NCBI GenBank assembly: GCA_037157565.1
Contig: JAZHRO010000013.1
Span: 39,622,501-39,686,500, forward strand
Source of the DNA: Thalassia testudinum
Taxonomy: Eukaryota; Streptophyta; Magnoliopsida; Alismatales; Hydrocharitaceae
Length of the DNA stretch: 64,000 nt
Reading direction: 5' to 3'
Each line of letters starts with the position of its first letter. The first letter of the stretch is position 1. Position numbers and translations under genes: made by a program. Positions 1 to 10,304 of the stretch are shown here, in pieces. A model generated the notes under the pieces. The model was not told where the DNA came from, did not search any database, and saw only the letters and a list, made by a program, of their open reading frames with translations.

Positions 1-477
1 AGAGGCGTTTTTTTTTTTAAATCAATGGGGGAGGGTTTTATTATATTTTATTTGTTGGGTGGGTGTGCTTTAATTTGAGTGAGATAGAGAAGGAGGGAAG
101 ATTAGCAAGCGGGACGTGGAGGTTTTTTGTTTTTGATTTTTTTAAGCAACGGGGAGAGGTTAATTTGAGTGAGAAAGAGGGAGGATATCAGCGGAGAGGG
201 GCAGTGACAGCTGTCTCACGCCAACCCTCTTTTAGTGTATGTAATAGATTTTGGATGCATGAGAATTCTGAAAACATATTAATTGACTGATATTGTATAA
301 CCTGACCATGGATAGCAAAAATTAAATGGAAGATCAATACTAGAGCTAGTCCTCTCTTTTTATGCGTAAATTCTTCAATCTATCTTCGTTTATTAGACTC
401 GTTATTTTACTCAACTCAGATGCTAAGTAATTTAACCAAACTTTATTGTTTGCACAAATTAGCAAAATCTATCCTTG
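1..477. other. Unassigned AT-rich DNA
   Basis: I see no coding frame with family motifs and no repeat boundary here. Short open frames exist but have no recognisable domain. The window may start inside an older transposon remnant. Confidence 0.4.
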
Positions 478-645
478 GTGCCCGCCAGGTTATGATCTGA
501 TGGTGGGAATTCTTGACTTTGGCAGGAGAAATCAAGGTTCAAATCCCTGCCCATGCATTACTTAGAAGATTGCTATGTGGGGGATGGTAAATTCCTCCCC
601 AGTATGCTCAAATGTGATTCTGGATCATTAAAAGAAAGAAGGAAA
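478..645 (+). repeat. Possible tRNA-derived SINE fragment
   Basis: The stretch at 533-545 reads GGTTCAAATCC, one base from the RNA polymerase III B-box consensus. It lies about 45 bases downstream of a weak A-box-like GATCTGATGGTGG. This spacing and order are those of a tRNA-type internal promoter, as in plant SINEs. I see no clear target duplication and no oligo-A or oligo-T tail, so this is only a suggestion; a chance match is possible. Confidence 0.22.
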
Positions 646-1110
646 GAGCCTACAAGAGGACCATTGGGCCAACTAGCCCACCACTCGTTGAGCCTAGTTG
701 ATTGGCCGAATAACCACCAGAAGTTTTGATTTGGATGCATGCTAGAGGTTCTGGTCTAGATGCATGCCAGAGGTTCCGGTTGGATACCCACTAGAAGACT
801 TGACCTGGGAGTCCACCAAGGTACTTTACATGGGAGGCTGCTAAAGAACCCAACTTGGGTGATCACCAAGACAATCGGCTCGAAATCACTATGGCCAAGG
901 TTAGGGTAGCGCAACCTAACAAATGGCTAAGCGAACCTCCCTGATAGGCCATAGTGGATGGTTTAGCGAGTCAGGTAACATAGAACCATTAGGAAGACGA
1001 AATGATGCCGGAGGTCCCTCGAGGAACAGAAGAGTTGCTATCGAACAACGACCAAGGGAATGGTTACCCTATGTAATTGCGGTTCCTAAGCACCCTATCA
1101 ATAGCGTTGA
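646..1110. other. Unassigned repeat-like DNA
   Basis: A degenerate doublet GATGCATGCYAGAGGTTC (Y = C or T) occurs near 733 and 758, suggesting a short tandem repeat inside an old LTR or leader. No protein motif is visible. Confidence 0.3.
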
Positions 1111-1540
1111 ATTTTCTTTGTAAAAGGGTATTGAACCTTGAGCACTCGAAAAAACTGTAATACCTAACATAGTAGACATTTGAGGGTTAGATCCCCTTCA
1201 TAAACATACACCGCTACAGTGAAATTGGGTCACCAATTCTTGTATTTGTGGGATTGGTTGATGCTTCAACTGTTATTTCAAATTAGATCACTTGAGACCT
1301 AATTAGGATTAAAGGGCAATGTACAATTTTCTTTGTAAAAGGGCATTGAACCTTGAGCACTCGAAAAAACTGTAATACCTAACATAGTAGACATTTGAGG
1401 GTTAGATCCCCTTCATAAACATACACCGCTACAGTGAAATTGGGTCACCAATTCTTGTATTTGTGGGATTGGTTGATGCTTCAACTGTTATTTCAAATTA
1501 GATCACTTGAGACCTAATTAGGATTAAAGGGCAATGTACA
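1111..1540 (+). repeat. 215 bp direct tandem duplication, two copies
   Basis: Copy one is 1111-1325 and copy two is 1326-1540. Read side by side, they differ at one base that I can find (T at 1129 against C at 1344). The copies abut with no spacer. Near identity inside otherwise decayed DNA indicates a recent slippage or unequal-exchange event, or an assembly duplication. Confidence 0.9.
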
Positions 1541-2150
1541 TTCATTGTTTTCATTGTGAGAGTGTGAAATGTAATTCTTCCTTAAGGCTTTGGCATGGAA
1601 GTTTCTCCAATACTTCATACACAATGAAATCTCTCTCCTCTTTCCTCTGCAGTTTCTCTCTATTATAAAGGGATTTCCCACCTAAGTTGTTATGCCTTGT
1701 GGTTGTTCCTTATTATATATTGATCATGTGATTAATTCACAAGAGTCTAGCTAGCATCAAAGCTTGGCTATGCATGAATCTCTATCACCATATAGATGAT
1801 AATGAAGTTAGTGGTTGTGATAGTTTGATTGAATATTAACCTTGACTCACTGAAGGTCAAGATGAAGGTAATCCTCATTCAATAAGGGATGCTCAAAGCA
1901 TTGAAAGAAAAGGAGAGGTGCCATAGATATGCCATACTGCTATATATCATAAGCAATAGTTATCCATGCGTAGTGCAACAAAGGTTCATTAATAAAATAT
2001 CATCTTGATGTTTTTATTCTATTAGGAAATAGATTGTGGTTGAAAAGATCAAGGGATCTGGCTTTCTCAAACTCTTGCTTATCGTTGCTCTTCATACAAA
2101 AACCTAAGAGACTCTCACACACAGTAAAGGCAGAATAACCATAGAGGACA
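1541..2150 (+). other. Probable LTR tail and leader of an old copia element
   Basis: This region lies directly upstream of a copia-like coding remnant in the same orientation. It contains a TATA-like ATTATAAAGGG near 1661-1672 and pyrimidine-rich stretches usual in LTR promoters. I cannot find matching LTR ends or a primer site, so the assignment rests on position and composition only. Confidence 0.3.
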
Positions 2151-2379
2151 TCAACTCATCTTTACTCTGAAAGAATTTGTTGCATCATTAATGACAAATA
2201 TTGCCCCTAATGATGGGAAGGTTGAAGCCTTGAATGTCAAAGAAAAAATATGGAATAAAATTAAGCAAAAAAAAATAAAGAACAATAAGTAGAGTAAGTT
2301 TTGAAAGATTATTGGAAGCTCAACCATAAGAATAAGAGGGGTCAATCTAGAAAATCTATGGAAGGCACTACAAAGGTAA

Positions 2380-2835
2380 GTTTTTGAAAGTTGAATGTTA
2401 AGATTGGGTTGTGTTTTTGGCTATTGCTTCACACAAATTGAAAGATGGTTGTCTTCTAGACTCAAGTTGCAAATACTATGTCACACAACATTTATTTACT
2501 TTTTATGTACAAATGAATAGTATATTTTTAAGAAAAGGAAAAACAGAATAGCAAGTTGATTTTTGTGGCTAAATAGAGGACAAAGGAAACATTATACTAT
2601 GTCCACTTTACCTTTTAGGGGCCCTCACAAGTTCCATTGAAAGGTGGTACTAGATAGATATTGATCTTCAATTATGTCCATCCTAAGAAGGTCAAGATTC
2701 ATACAATTAGCTTCAAGAATGAAGTGTTCAAACACTTCAAGCAGTAAAATACACTTATTAGTAGGAAGATCACAAGGCTAAGGATCAAGACTAGGATTAA
2801 ACTATATTTCACATAATTTAATTATCTTTGCAAAG
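2380..2835 (+). pseudogene. Decayed Ty1/copia pol: protease to integrase core
   Basis: Reading the plus strand across several stops and frame changes gives a protease-like segment (near 2445-2510) in which a leucine-aspartate-serine-serine-cysteine stretch is followed by YYVTQH. That resembles the LDSGCSxHM-type active site of copia proteases, with the glycine replaced. Further on (about 2620-2830) come a GPSQVP-like segment, then KVKIHTISFKNEVFKHFKQ. These match in order the conserved GP-SxxG-YxxxFIDDxSRxxWVYxxKxKxEVFxxFK path of the copia integrase core. Protease and integrase pieces sit closer together than in an intact element, so sequence has been lost between them. The copy is clearly dead. 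Assignment to copia rests on motif order; the lineage within copia cannot be told. Confidence 0.55.
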
Positions 2836-2870
2836 ACAAATGCCTTATTAGTAGGGATGCAAGTTTTTGT

Positions 2871-3535
2871 GTCACGCCCCAAAACCCAAACCCCTAAGTG
2901 AGGGTCAGAGTCCGGAGAGATGAAAAAGAAAGAGGTGTCGGTTTATTTAATTCAAGTTGTACCTAGCTAAGTCAAGCTATAAAAGAGTTTCTTGTACAAC
3001 ATAAAATGGAAGATGATCGGACAAGAATGACACATAATTGATACAGGAAAATAGTAACAAAACATAAACTTGTTGTAAACCAAAGCATAAAATGTACCTG
3101 TCAACAGAGCTTGCAAAAACCTGTGCAGCGACAAATTCCGTACATCGACGACCCGTGATGACAACCTGAAAGTAAATCACAAAGTAGGGATGAGCCAATC
3201 AGCTCAACAGGGAACAATCATCTATTGTACCTCAACCAAACAGGATAGTATACAGTTTCATTTTCTAGCTAGTTCCTAACCCAAACCCACACTCTAGGTT
3301 CTACTTTCTCGAACCCTACCTGGCACGACCAATCACCTTGGTCCAGTAACCCATAAACAAGTTACCCAAGTTCTTCCCATGATTTGGTATAAAAACAAGT
3401 TACCCTCACTCGCCTCAATGATCAGATTCTTGGAATCATCCCTCTCTACTAGAGGAGATTGAGACACATCCTTTCCTTTGAATTCCAGCCTGATAGTCTT
3501 ACCTTGGTGAGGGGAGAGGCTAGCAGTTTGTTAAT
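2871..3535 (+). mobile_element. 5' part of a chromovirus-like LTR (J)
   Basis: The segment opens TGTCACGCCCCAAAACCC, the style of start seen in Tekay/Del chromovirus LTRs and similar to the TGTAACGACCC start of the B family at 60514. It carries about 0.66 kb of LTR-like DNA without coding potential. It ends where an inverse Athila-type LTR begins (3536). The rest of J was not found on the other side, so it is a truncated or interrupted fragment. Confidence 0.35.
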
Positions 3536-5407
3536 TGTTCAACGCACGAAATCAGTGTTTAAGATTGATACGTTATAGTATAGACCGAAATCACTCGTCA
3601 ACAAATACTATTTATAGCTTGAATTTAAATTCGAGGTCGAACACAGGGAGCAAGTATTGCATTCACGTACTAATCTCAATCAAAATATAAATGAGCACAA
3701 GAAATTGAGAAAAATATAGATTTTCAATGAATAATAACTTGTCACATTAAATATTCAATGAAGAATAACTACTCAAATGATATTTAATACTAAGCAAGAG
3801 TATATCATGAGTTTAATGAGGCAAAAGTATTTCTAAGACAAAATAATGGTGATTTGAATCACCAATTATTAGTTTAGATACATATATAATAATTACTTAA
3901 TGATCTAAATAATTACACAATGCCTCAAATAATGGTATTTATCATCAGACGTCAGGCATTTATCATCAGACGACTTAAGTTCAGCCCTGCTGTAGTGCTT
4001 CTTCTTCCTCCTTCCTTCTACTCTTCTTCTTCTTTTAGGTTCTTTTCTTCTCTCTTCTACACAGAGCCTTCCTTCTCTAGCCTTCTCTTTCTTCTTCTTG
4101 CACAAGGGCCTTCACAAGCTTCCCAGCGACTAAAAGTTGAGAGGTTGAGCTAAAGAGCAAAACCCCCCCTCTCTCTCACAGTTTACCTCTATTTCTCTTC
4201 TCTTTTCTCAAACCCAGGTGTAATCGGGTTAAAGGTCAGGCTATCGGATCCTAGGAAGTTGCCAGACCCGCGTGCGTGTGCACTGGTGAGGAGTGAGGGC
4301 ACGAGGAGGCGCATGTGTGGGGGACCTCACCCCCCCGTGTGCTTCAGGCAAAGAGCCAGCTTCACAAAATCATCTTATGGGCTGTCACATGCCTCTCCAT
4401 ACATGATGTGGGACTATAAGTCCCCTCCTTCTCTCGTGCACCTGCAGGTGAGGTTTTGGACCAATTGAAGCAGTTGTGGTTGATGTAGTGCCCAATTGAC
4501 TACCTGGGCATGATCCTGGAATGAGTCCGCAGGTTCTGGAGAGTGCACCTGGGGCATTTGTCACTAGAACATGAAGAACAGGGCCGAAGATGAGCAACGG
4601 TGGCAGAGTGATGTAAACACATTTACACTACTTAAAATGTCTATTTATGTATGTTCTTAAGCATAGGATTGCATTACATGCATCATCTTGCATTTAGAGT
4701 AGTTTGAATAAAATGGAGGTTAATTGTCTCCTTTTATGTGCTTCGATAGGGCAAACATTTTATCAAGGCCTCGGATCAAAGATCCAACCATATGGATGTG
4801 GTCAGGGCGACGATTGGAGTTCAACGACTCCAAGATCGCCCTAATCAGGCATCCGTAACATCAGATAGTGACCTGGGAACCCTAGAAGATCAAGGGCCAG
4901 GATGGTGTAAATCCACAATTTAGATGATAAATCTGACCGCACGGATGAATTCGGATTGACGATCACAGCCCAACGACACAAAAATCGAGTCAATCCAACA
5001 TCTGTGGCACCATCTACAACTTCCAGAAGATGGACGGCCAAGATAGCACCATGTGGCGCCATCTCAGCTGCCCAAACGGCCGCTTCATCTTGTGAAGGCC
5101 CTGCACCCGATCGCTCTCCTCCATTGGATCTTAATCCAACGGCTGTGGGCGATCGCATTTAAAAGCGCCCGCTTGACCATCCGTGCCCCATAGCACGGTG
5201 GTCAAGCGCGCTATTGCGAGCGCGTGGCGCGGGTTCGAGCCGTGGGGAGGGGCTGGAAGGCGCGGTGATTGGGCGCTGGTGGAGCGTCAGATGGAGATCG
5301 GACGGCCGCGCGCGCCCGATAGCGTCGACGCGCGATTGGACGCGCAATCAGACGCACAATCAGTCGTGAAGGCAGGCGTGCAGCGCGCGGGCGCAGACGC
5401 ATCTTAA

Positions 5408-5433
5408 GCCGTCCGATCTCGCGATCGGACGGC
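5408..5433. promoter_or_regulatory. U3 dyad, 11 bp arms
   Basis: Arms GCCGTCCGATC and GATCGGACGGC are separated by TCGC. The site lies about 175-200 bp upstream of the TATA box of solo LTR I. The same dyad with 13 bp arms occurs in the U3 of element D (51246-51274), which argues for a conserved LTR control site or hairpin. Confidence 0.6.
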
Positions 5434-5520
5434 TGAAAAGCGGTGGACGTGCGCAAGCCGTTGAGCGCGCTAGCAGGCGAAGAGGCGCCCGCTAGCCAGC
5501 CACGACGCCCACGTCGGGGC

Positions 5521-5548
5521 TTTAGTGACGGATTTATCCGTCACTAAA
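5521..5548. promoter_or_regulatory. Promoter-proximal hairpin
   Basis: Arms TTTAGTGACGGAT and ATCCGTCACTAAA are perfect over 13 bp with a two-base loop. The site lies about 60 bp upstream of the TATA box at 5607. A related hairpin with TTTAGCGAC arms sits just upstream of the TATA box in both LTRs of element D. It could be a regulatory dyad, or a tiny transposon-end remnant, since CACTA-type elements carry similar words. Confidence 0.6.
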
Positions 5549-5990
5549 GACCCCTCTTTTATTATTTTGAAGTTGTAATGTCCATTTTGGCCCCACTCCT
5601 TGCAACTATAAAAGGAGACCCCCTCCATACGAAATTCTCATCCCTTCTTTCTCCTCTCTACCCCTCCAAAGTTCAAAAGAAGCTTGTCCCACACCCGGGA
5701 TGCTTCTTGCGAGATAAAGTTCAATTTTTGTTTCCCTTCGGAAGTGGATCCCGCGACGATGACGGCGTGCTGCTCCGTTCCCGTTCTTCTGCTTCGTCCT
5801 GCTTCGTTCTCCTTCGTCCAGGCGTCGTCCCGTCCGGCTCATCCTCCAAGCAATCGTCGAGGAGGATAATTTCTCTCTCCCATTCTTATTTACAGATTTT
5901 CTAGTGTAGAATTTTCCTGCTTTATAGTGTAATTGATTTTCCGCTTTCTACTATAACTTTTATAAACAATTGAAATATTGAATGCATGTT

Positions 5991-6010
5991 CTCTCTCTCT
6001 CTCTCTCTCT
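5991..6010 (+). repeat. (CT)10 microsatellite
   Basis: A pure CT dinucleotide run within the transcribed part of solo LTR I. Confidence 0.9.
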
Positions 6011-6589
6011 ATTTCTTTTAGTCTGATAGCTCCATTGTAATTATATCGCCTTGCTTATCGAAAATCCTAAAAAAAATATAATTGCAAATATAGATCAACG
6101 TAGCCTCCCTGTGTTCGACCCGGAATTCTTTTCGGTATAAATTTTATTTGTTGAATACGAATTCGTCGCTTTCGAACTACAACGACAGGTTTTCCAAAAC
6201 CAAACACGTAAGCGTAGCATTCGAAAAAACGTTCAACACAGAGCTCTGGCGATAAACCTGAGAACATGAAATAAGGCCTTGCAGCCACATTAGAACATCT
6301 TAAAGGCTTCGCCTAGTCTTGTCGAAGGTGACGGTGGTGGTAGCATGTCGTGAAAGGGCGTGAAGTGGCTGGACAAAGGCGGAGATGGTTGCATGAAGAT
6401 GGGTTGTTTGGTGGTGTGATGGAGTGGGTAAAACTCTAAATAGGTTTAGGGCTTTTGTAGGTGGGAGTACGGCGATGTTTTTGGAAGTTGTAGCATGGAG
6501 TTTGGTGGATTGTAGTGGTGGCGCGGGCTCAGATTGATTAGGGGTGGCGCGGGCTCAGATTGTAGTGGTGGTGCGGGCCCCTAATTCTT

Positions 6590-7060
6590 GATCTCAAAGT
6601 TCTACTCCCAACCCTTAGCCAGATTAAGCCAATTTTATCTTTACTTAAAGCTCGAACACTAGAGATAAAATGCATTAGTGCTGGTCCTAGTCTTAGGTAC
6701 CGGTGTTGGCCACCCTCTTCACTCACCAGGCTGTGGAGTACCAGTACCAAAACTAAGCTTTACTACTAATTCTGTGCACCCACAGCATAGCCTCCAACAA
6801 GCCAGCCAGTACTGACACTAGACCTTAGTACCGATACTGGGCAATCCTATTACAATTTCCAACACAATTACTATCGGTACTAAACGCCGATGTTTGTGCC
6901 AGGCACCAACCACACCTTCCAAATGATCTAGCCCAAACTAGTACTGAGTATCAGTACTGGTTCCGGGCATCCATTGTCATGGTTACTGAACCCATCCAGT
7001 ATCGGTACGGGTCACTAAATCAGAATTGACTTAGGGCGAATGATCTCAAGAAAAGAATCC
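6590..7060 (-). promoter_or_regulatory. LTR-like region with AGTACT/GGTACC palindrome cluster
   Basis: Variants of AGTACTG, GGTACCG and AGTATCGG recur about ten times, for example near 6696, 6738, 6808, 6827, 6865, 6940, 6953 and 6998. There is no coding potential. On the minus strand it lies just downstream of the stop of the broken frame at 7165, so it may be the 3' LTR or 3' region of that older element. Boundaries were not found. Confidence 0.4.
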
Positions 7061-7396
7061 TCATTATGCTCAACGCGGTGTGATTGAGGAATGGGGCTTT
7101 GAATTGAATCCTTCATGAAATGACGATCTGAATCCACCATGTGAGCCCCAACAAAATCAAGTTCCTAAATTTTCAAGCCATCAAATGATTCATCGAATTC
7201 CTTAAACCTAGTCATCTCACTGAAATCGTGTGCTGCAAACTCAGGTGAGACTTTGCATAATAATTCTTTACCTTTAGAATCAAAGAATTCTAAATCCACA
7301 TTAATGTATGTCTCAAAATCATCAATCACTTTCTGATCCATGGAGACATATATTTCCTTGTTCCTGAAATGACCCGTTGCCTTTTTGGCCGGATAA

Positions 7397-7454
7397 GACG
7401 CCTGGAGTTTCGGTCAGACATCTGTCCAGATGTTTAGACACATGCCCGGACGAT
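7397..7454. promoter_or_regulatory. Phased GACGTC-like sites, LTR-end cluster of B1
   Basis: Degenerate hexamers at 7397, 7417, 7429, 7437 and 7449 fall on 20 and 12 bp steps. This cluster lies near the 3' end of the LTR in its own orientation and corresponds to the 63118-63155 cluster of B3. Confidence 0.5.
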
Positions 7455-7944
7455 TGAAAGTGAAATTTGCGTACGTCCCCTTTTCACTCTACTCGCGAGC
7501 GGCGCGCAGAGGTCTCTCTCTCCCCACACCCTCACCCCCTCAAAACCCTAGCTTACCCTATCTAAACCCCACTTCCCTTCTTCTCACCCCCTCACACCAC
7601 TCTCCAGCCACCATCACCACCTTCAGCGTCTCCCTCTTGTGGCCTTGGCGAGGGAGGACGTGAGTGACGAGAGAGGGGGCGAGCGAGGGAGAACGAGAGG
7701 GGGAAAGAGAGAAGAAGGAAGAGAGAGTGAAGGTTGGAGGACCTTCGGGAGCTTGGCGGAGCTCACACGACCGGCGGCGGGTGCACGCGCGAGGAGGAAG
7801 GGCTCGGGGAGACGACCTCCCAGCCCTCTGCAGCTGCTGAAGCTGCTACAGCGCGCTGTGGGCGACGTCGCAAGGAGAGAAGCATCGTGGAGCAGGTTCT
7901 GGTACTAGAAGTTTTCCAGTATCAGGCGTTTGGGTTATCATCCA

Positions 7945-8304
7945 GACAACTGGCGAGGCACCAGGACGTCCGGAGCTAAGGCCGGATGTCTGAAAGCGCA
8001 ATATCACAAGGTACGTACCTTCCTGTGTTGCTTTCCTCATGCAGAAGATTTCAGCGCAGGAGGTGTTGGGCTAAAATTGTGCCTGTGTTTTCATATGCAG
8101 GTAGAGGCTTTGGGAAGGCACGCGATACGCTTTCCCAAGTACTTTTGGACGTCTGACAGCATTGCCAGACGTCTGACGGTCCTTCTAGACGATTAGAAGG
8201 AGGTTGAGACGTCTGGAGCTGCCCCCAGACGATCACGGAGGGATCCAGTCGTCTGAGCATACCGCAGGAAACACAAGGTTAGATCTGACGTATTTTAAGA
8301 CGTC
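7945..8304. promoter_or_regulatory. Phased GACGTC array of B1
   Basis: Sites at 7945, 7965 and 7985 are 20 bp apart. Six consecutive sites at 8148, 8168, 8188, 8208, 8228 and 8248 (GACGTC, GACGTC, GACGAT, GACGTC, GACGAT, GTCGTC) are exactly 20 bp apart, and a further GACGTC lies at 8299. The 14 bp between cores vary while the period holds. Confidence 0.75.
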
Positions 8305-10304
8305 TGAGACTAGTCCCAGAATTATGATTTTGGTCAGCAACCGCGTTTTTGGCCCGTTTAAGGCTTAAACGGAATCAAATTTTTGAAAATGAAGTACTGT
8401 TGTTTTCCACTCGAGTTCCTCTACGTGTTCGTGTTGAGTATCTACTATTTTGACCTCATCTAATGTACATTGGTCACTGGTATAGGTTACCAGTCGGTGG
8501 CATGTTTGGGGCCCGCGGAGACGACGAGATCTGCAGCACAGGCCCCCATTCCTCCCGTGATACCCGGTAGAGTGGTTTATTGCAATTATTAAGATATGAA
8601 TAAAGAATATGTTTGCTTAGATTAAATTGATTGAACTCTAGGATGTGGAATGAACCCTATGGTAGAAATGTATGAGGATGATATGAAACTACTCTGGTTT
8701 ACTTGAAATGCATGTTGAAATACAAGCTGCCTACATGTAAATTGAATTGTGAAATCATAAGTTGCATGTTTATGATTGAGAACGGAATTATGATAACACA
8801 AGCTGCCTGTATGTGGATGAGGAACGAGTTATGAAACATGATTTGAATATGGATAAATGAGATGAATACTAGAATGAACCCTACGGGGAATTAGGAGTAG
8901 AACTCCTGTGTGTGAAAGGAATCTAGAACATAGACGAGAAGTGCGCTGGCCCTTATATATGCGGTACCAAGGAGAGTAACTGTCCCTTTTTAGTGTAGAG
9001 CGGAGCTAGCCTCCCTTGGGTTGAGATCCGGGGTTAGGATTGACCACTCTACATTGACTCCTGTTGGTCCTCGCATACGTGGTACCGAGGCGTGCTTCTA
9101 GTGTAGGGAGGGAGCTAGCCACCCCACGGGGCTCGGGGTTCAGGTAGCCACCCCACGGGGCTCGAGGTTTAGGTAGCCACCCTACACCGACTTTGTTAGG
9201 CCCTTTGGGCAAATCGAGGTAGTCGGACGAGGGTACGTGGACTATGGAGAGGGGAGACCCTTGTTTGGTTCTGAGGGGCGAGACCCCTATTCTAAGAGGG
9301 CAAGGCTCTATACTGTTCTGTGATGTACTTTGGGTATACCCGCTAAGGCAAACGACAGATCGCATGTTTGTGCGTGGTATCTACCTGTGCGCTTATCACG
9401 CGTGCCGTAGTCACCACTACGTCTCGACAGTGACCTTGGGGTGGTTGACTGGGTGTAGGACTACCACGGGGGACCCTCCCGTCCAGGAGAGCACCACGTG
9501 TACCTTCTACTCTATGGAAAGACTACAACCAAAATCGTTCCCACGAGAAACATGCAAGATCAAGAAATACCTAGATACTTTGAGAAATAAATGAATCAGA
9601 AACTCATAAATGAGATATATAGAAATGAGAAATAAACCTGTTGTTGTTTTTACTTTACTTACACTTAAACAATGTAAACACCACTCTATTCAGCATTCGC
9701 TGACTCTATTTTTTTTCGTAACCCTATTCAGGACCAATAGTTGGGCAGCTCGAGTTTCCAGCTGCAGAGGATGCTGGGCCCTGTCGAGCCTAACCATAGT
9801 CGTTCTTTCAGCTCCTTCATTTTTCTGCTGTTGTAGTGAGTAATAGACATATATTTTACTGTTCCTGTTACTTCTGTTTCCTTTTCGTTGTTGTTGTTGT
9901 TGTGGTGGCATGTACTAAGTTTTGAGACAGTTGTTATACTTTCCTTCATTGCTTCATTCTTTCCTTCTGCTTAGTTATATTGCATGTGTTAATGTGGTTT
10001 AGTTTCCTTCTTTTGGTTATTTCTCTTTGGATGACTAGGTCTTGGGATTAGTCGAGGCAGGTCGGTCTCAGGTCCTGTAGGGATTCGGGAACCGGGTTGA
10101 AATAGTTCCCTGGCTCAGAGATCTTAGGTGAGGAAATTAGTTCATCCTTATTTGCTTGCTCTATAACATTATGGTCAACCCTGGTCCCATAAAATGTGTC
10201 CCCCTGCAAGTGCTTGAGCGAATTTGGCATTGGCTCTCCTGACAAGGGTTCATCCTGGGAATCATCCCAAGATTGGACTAGAAATCCTCGGGCACCACCC
10301 AAAC

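Larger units (their letters stand above)
4609..6238 (+). mobile_element. Solo LTR I (1.63 kb), Athila/Tat-like
   Basis: Starts TGATGTAAAC and ends TTCAACA. It is flanked by perfect 5 bp duplications CAGAG (4604-4608 and 6239-6243). No primer site, coding region or second LTR lies between them, so it is a solo LTR left by recombination. A TATA box (TATAAAAGG, 5607-5615) follows a 13 bp-arm hairpin (5521-5548). The R-U5 part contains CCTCCCTGTGTTCGACCC, common in gypsy LTR tails. The order of its sequence blocks resembles the LTRs of element D, so I infer the same broad lineage. Confidence 0.88.
3536..6540 (-). mobile_element. Athila-type LTR fragment (E1), split by solo LTR I
   Basis: The pieces 3536-4608 and about 6244-6540 are the inverse counterpart of the LTR tail next to the primer site at 52618. 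Shared features are the AT-rich stretch with GGTGAT-to-ATCACC, the oligo-pyrimidine block near 4000-4110 and the GGGGGTGAGGTCCC stretch near 4325. The junction at 4609 is the clean insertion of another solo LTR. The right edge is approximate and no target duplication could be established for E1 itself. Confidence 0.45.
7365..10104 (-). mobile_element. Solo LTR B1 (2.74 kb), gypsy chromovirus-like
   Basis: Flanked by perfect 5 bp duplications GTTCC (7360-7364 and 10105-10109). The plus strand begins TGAAATGACCC and ends GAAATA, so the expected terminal CA has mutated to TA. Opposite-strand comparison shows the same blocks as B3 (60514-63187), including the arrangement around 9400-9510 that matches the inverse of 61090-61200. 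No open pol frame is present. It carries GACGTC arrays in two zones (7397-7449 and 7945-8304). The chromovirus (Tekay/Del) label is inferred from the B3 start TGTAACGACCC and from length; there is no coding evidence. Confidence 0.88.
7165..10302 (-). pseudogene. Broken minus-strand reading frame of unknown function, split by B1
   Basis: The left part (10302-10105) and right part (7359-7165, ending in TAG) lie on either side of solo LTR B1. If B1 and one copy of its GTTCC duplication are disregarded, the two parts are in the same frame and give about 130 codons without a stop. The product would be rich in aspartate, glutamate and lysine, with no membrane segment, signal peptide or motif that I recognise. 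Its 5' end is lost at a junction near 10300, where gag of element G1 begins in the opposite orientation. It may be the end of an accessory retrotransposon frame or a captured gene fragment. Function is not assigned. Confidence 0.5.

Noticed and set aside
3531..6540. Target duplication for E1 (TTAAT)
   Set aside because: No second TTAAT at a plausible right edge; E1 is treated as a fragment.
8148..8253. Regular 20 bp repeats as a CRISPR-like array
   Set aside because: Only the six- to ten-base core repeats, the units are palindromic and decayed, and the DNA is clearly a plant LTR. There are no cas genes, and repeat and spacer lengths are wrong.
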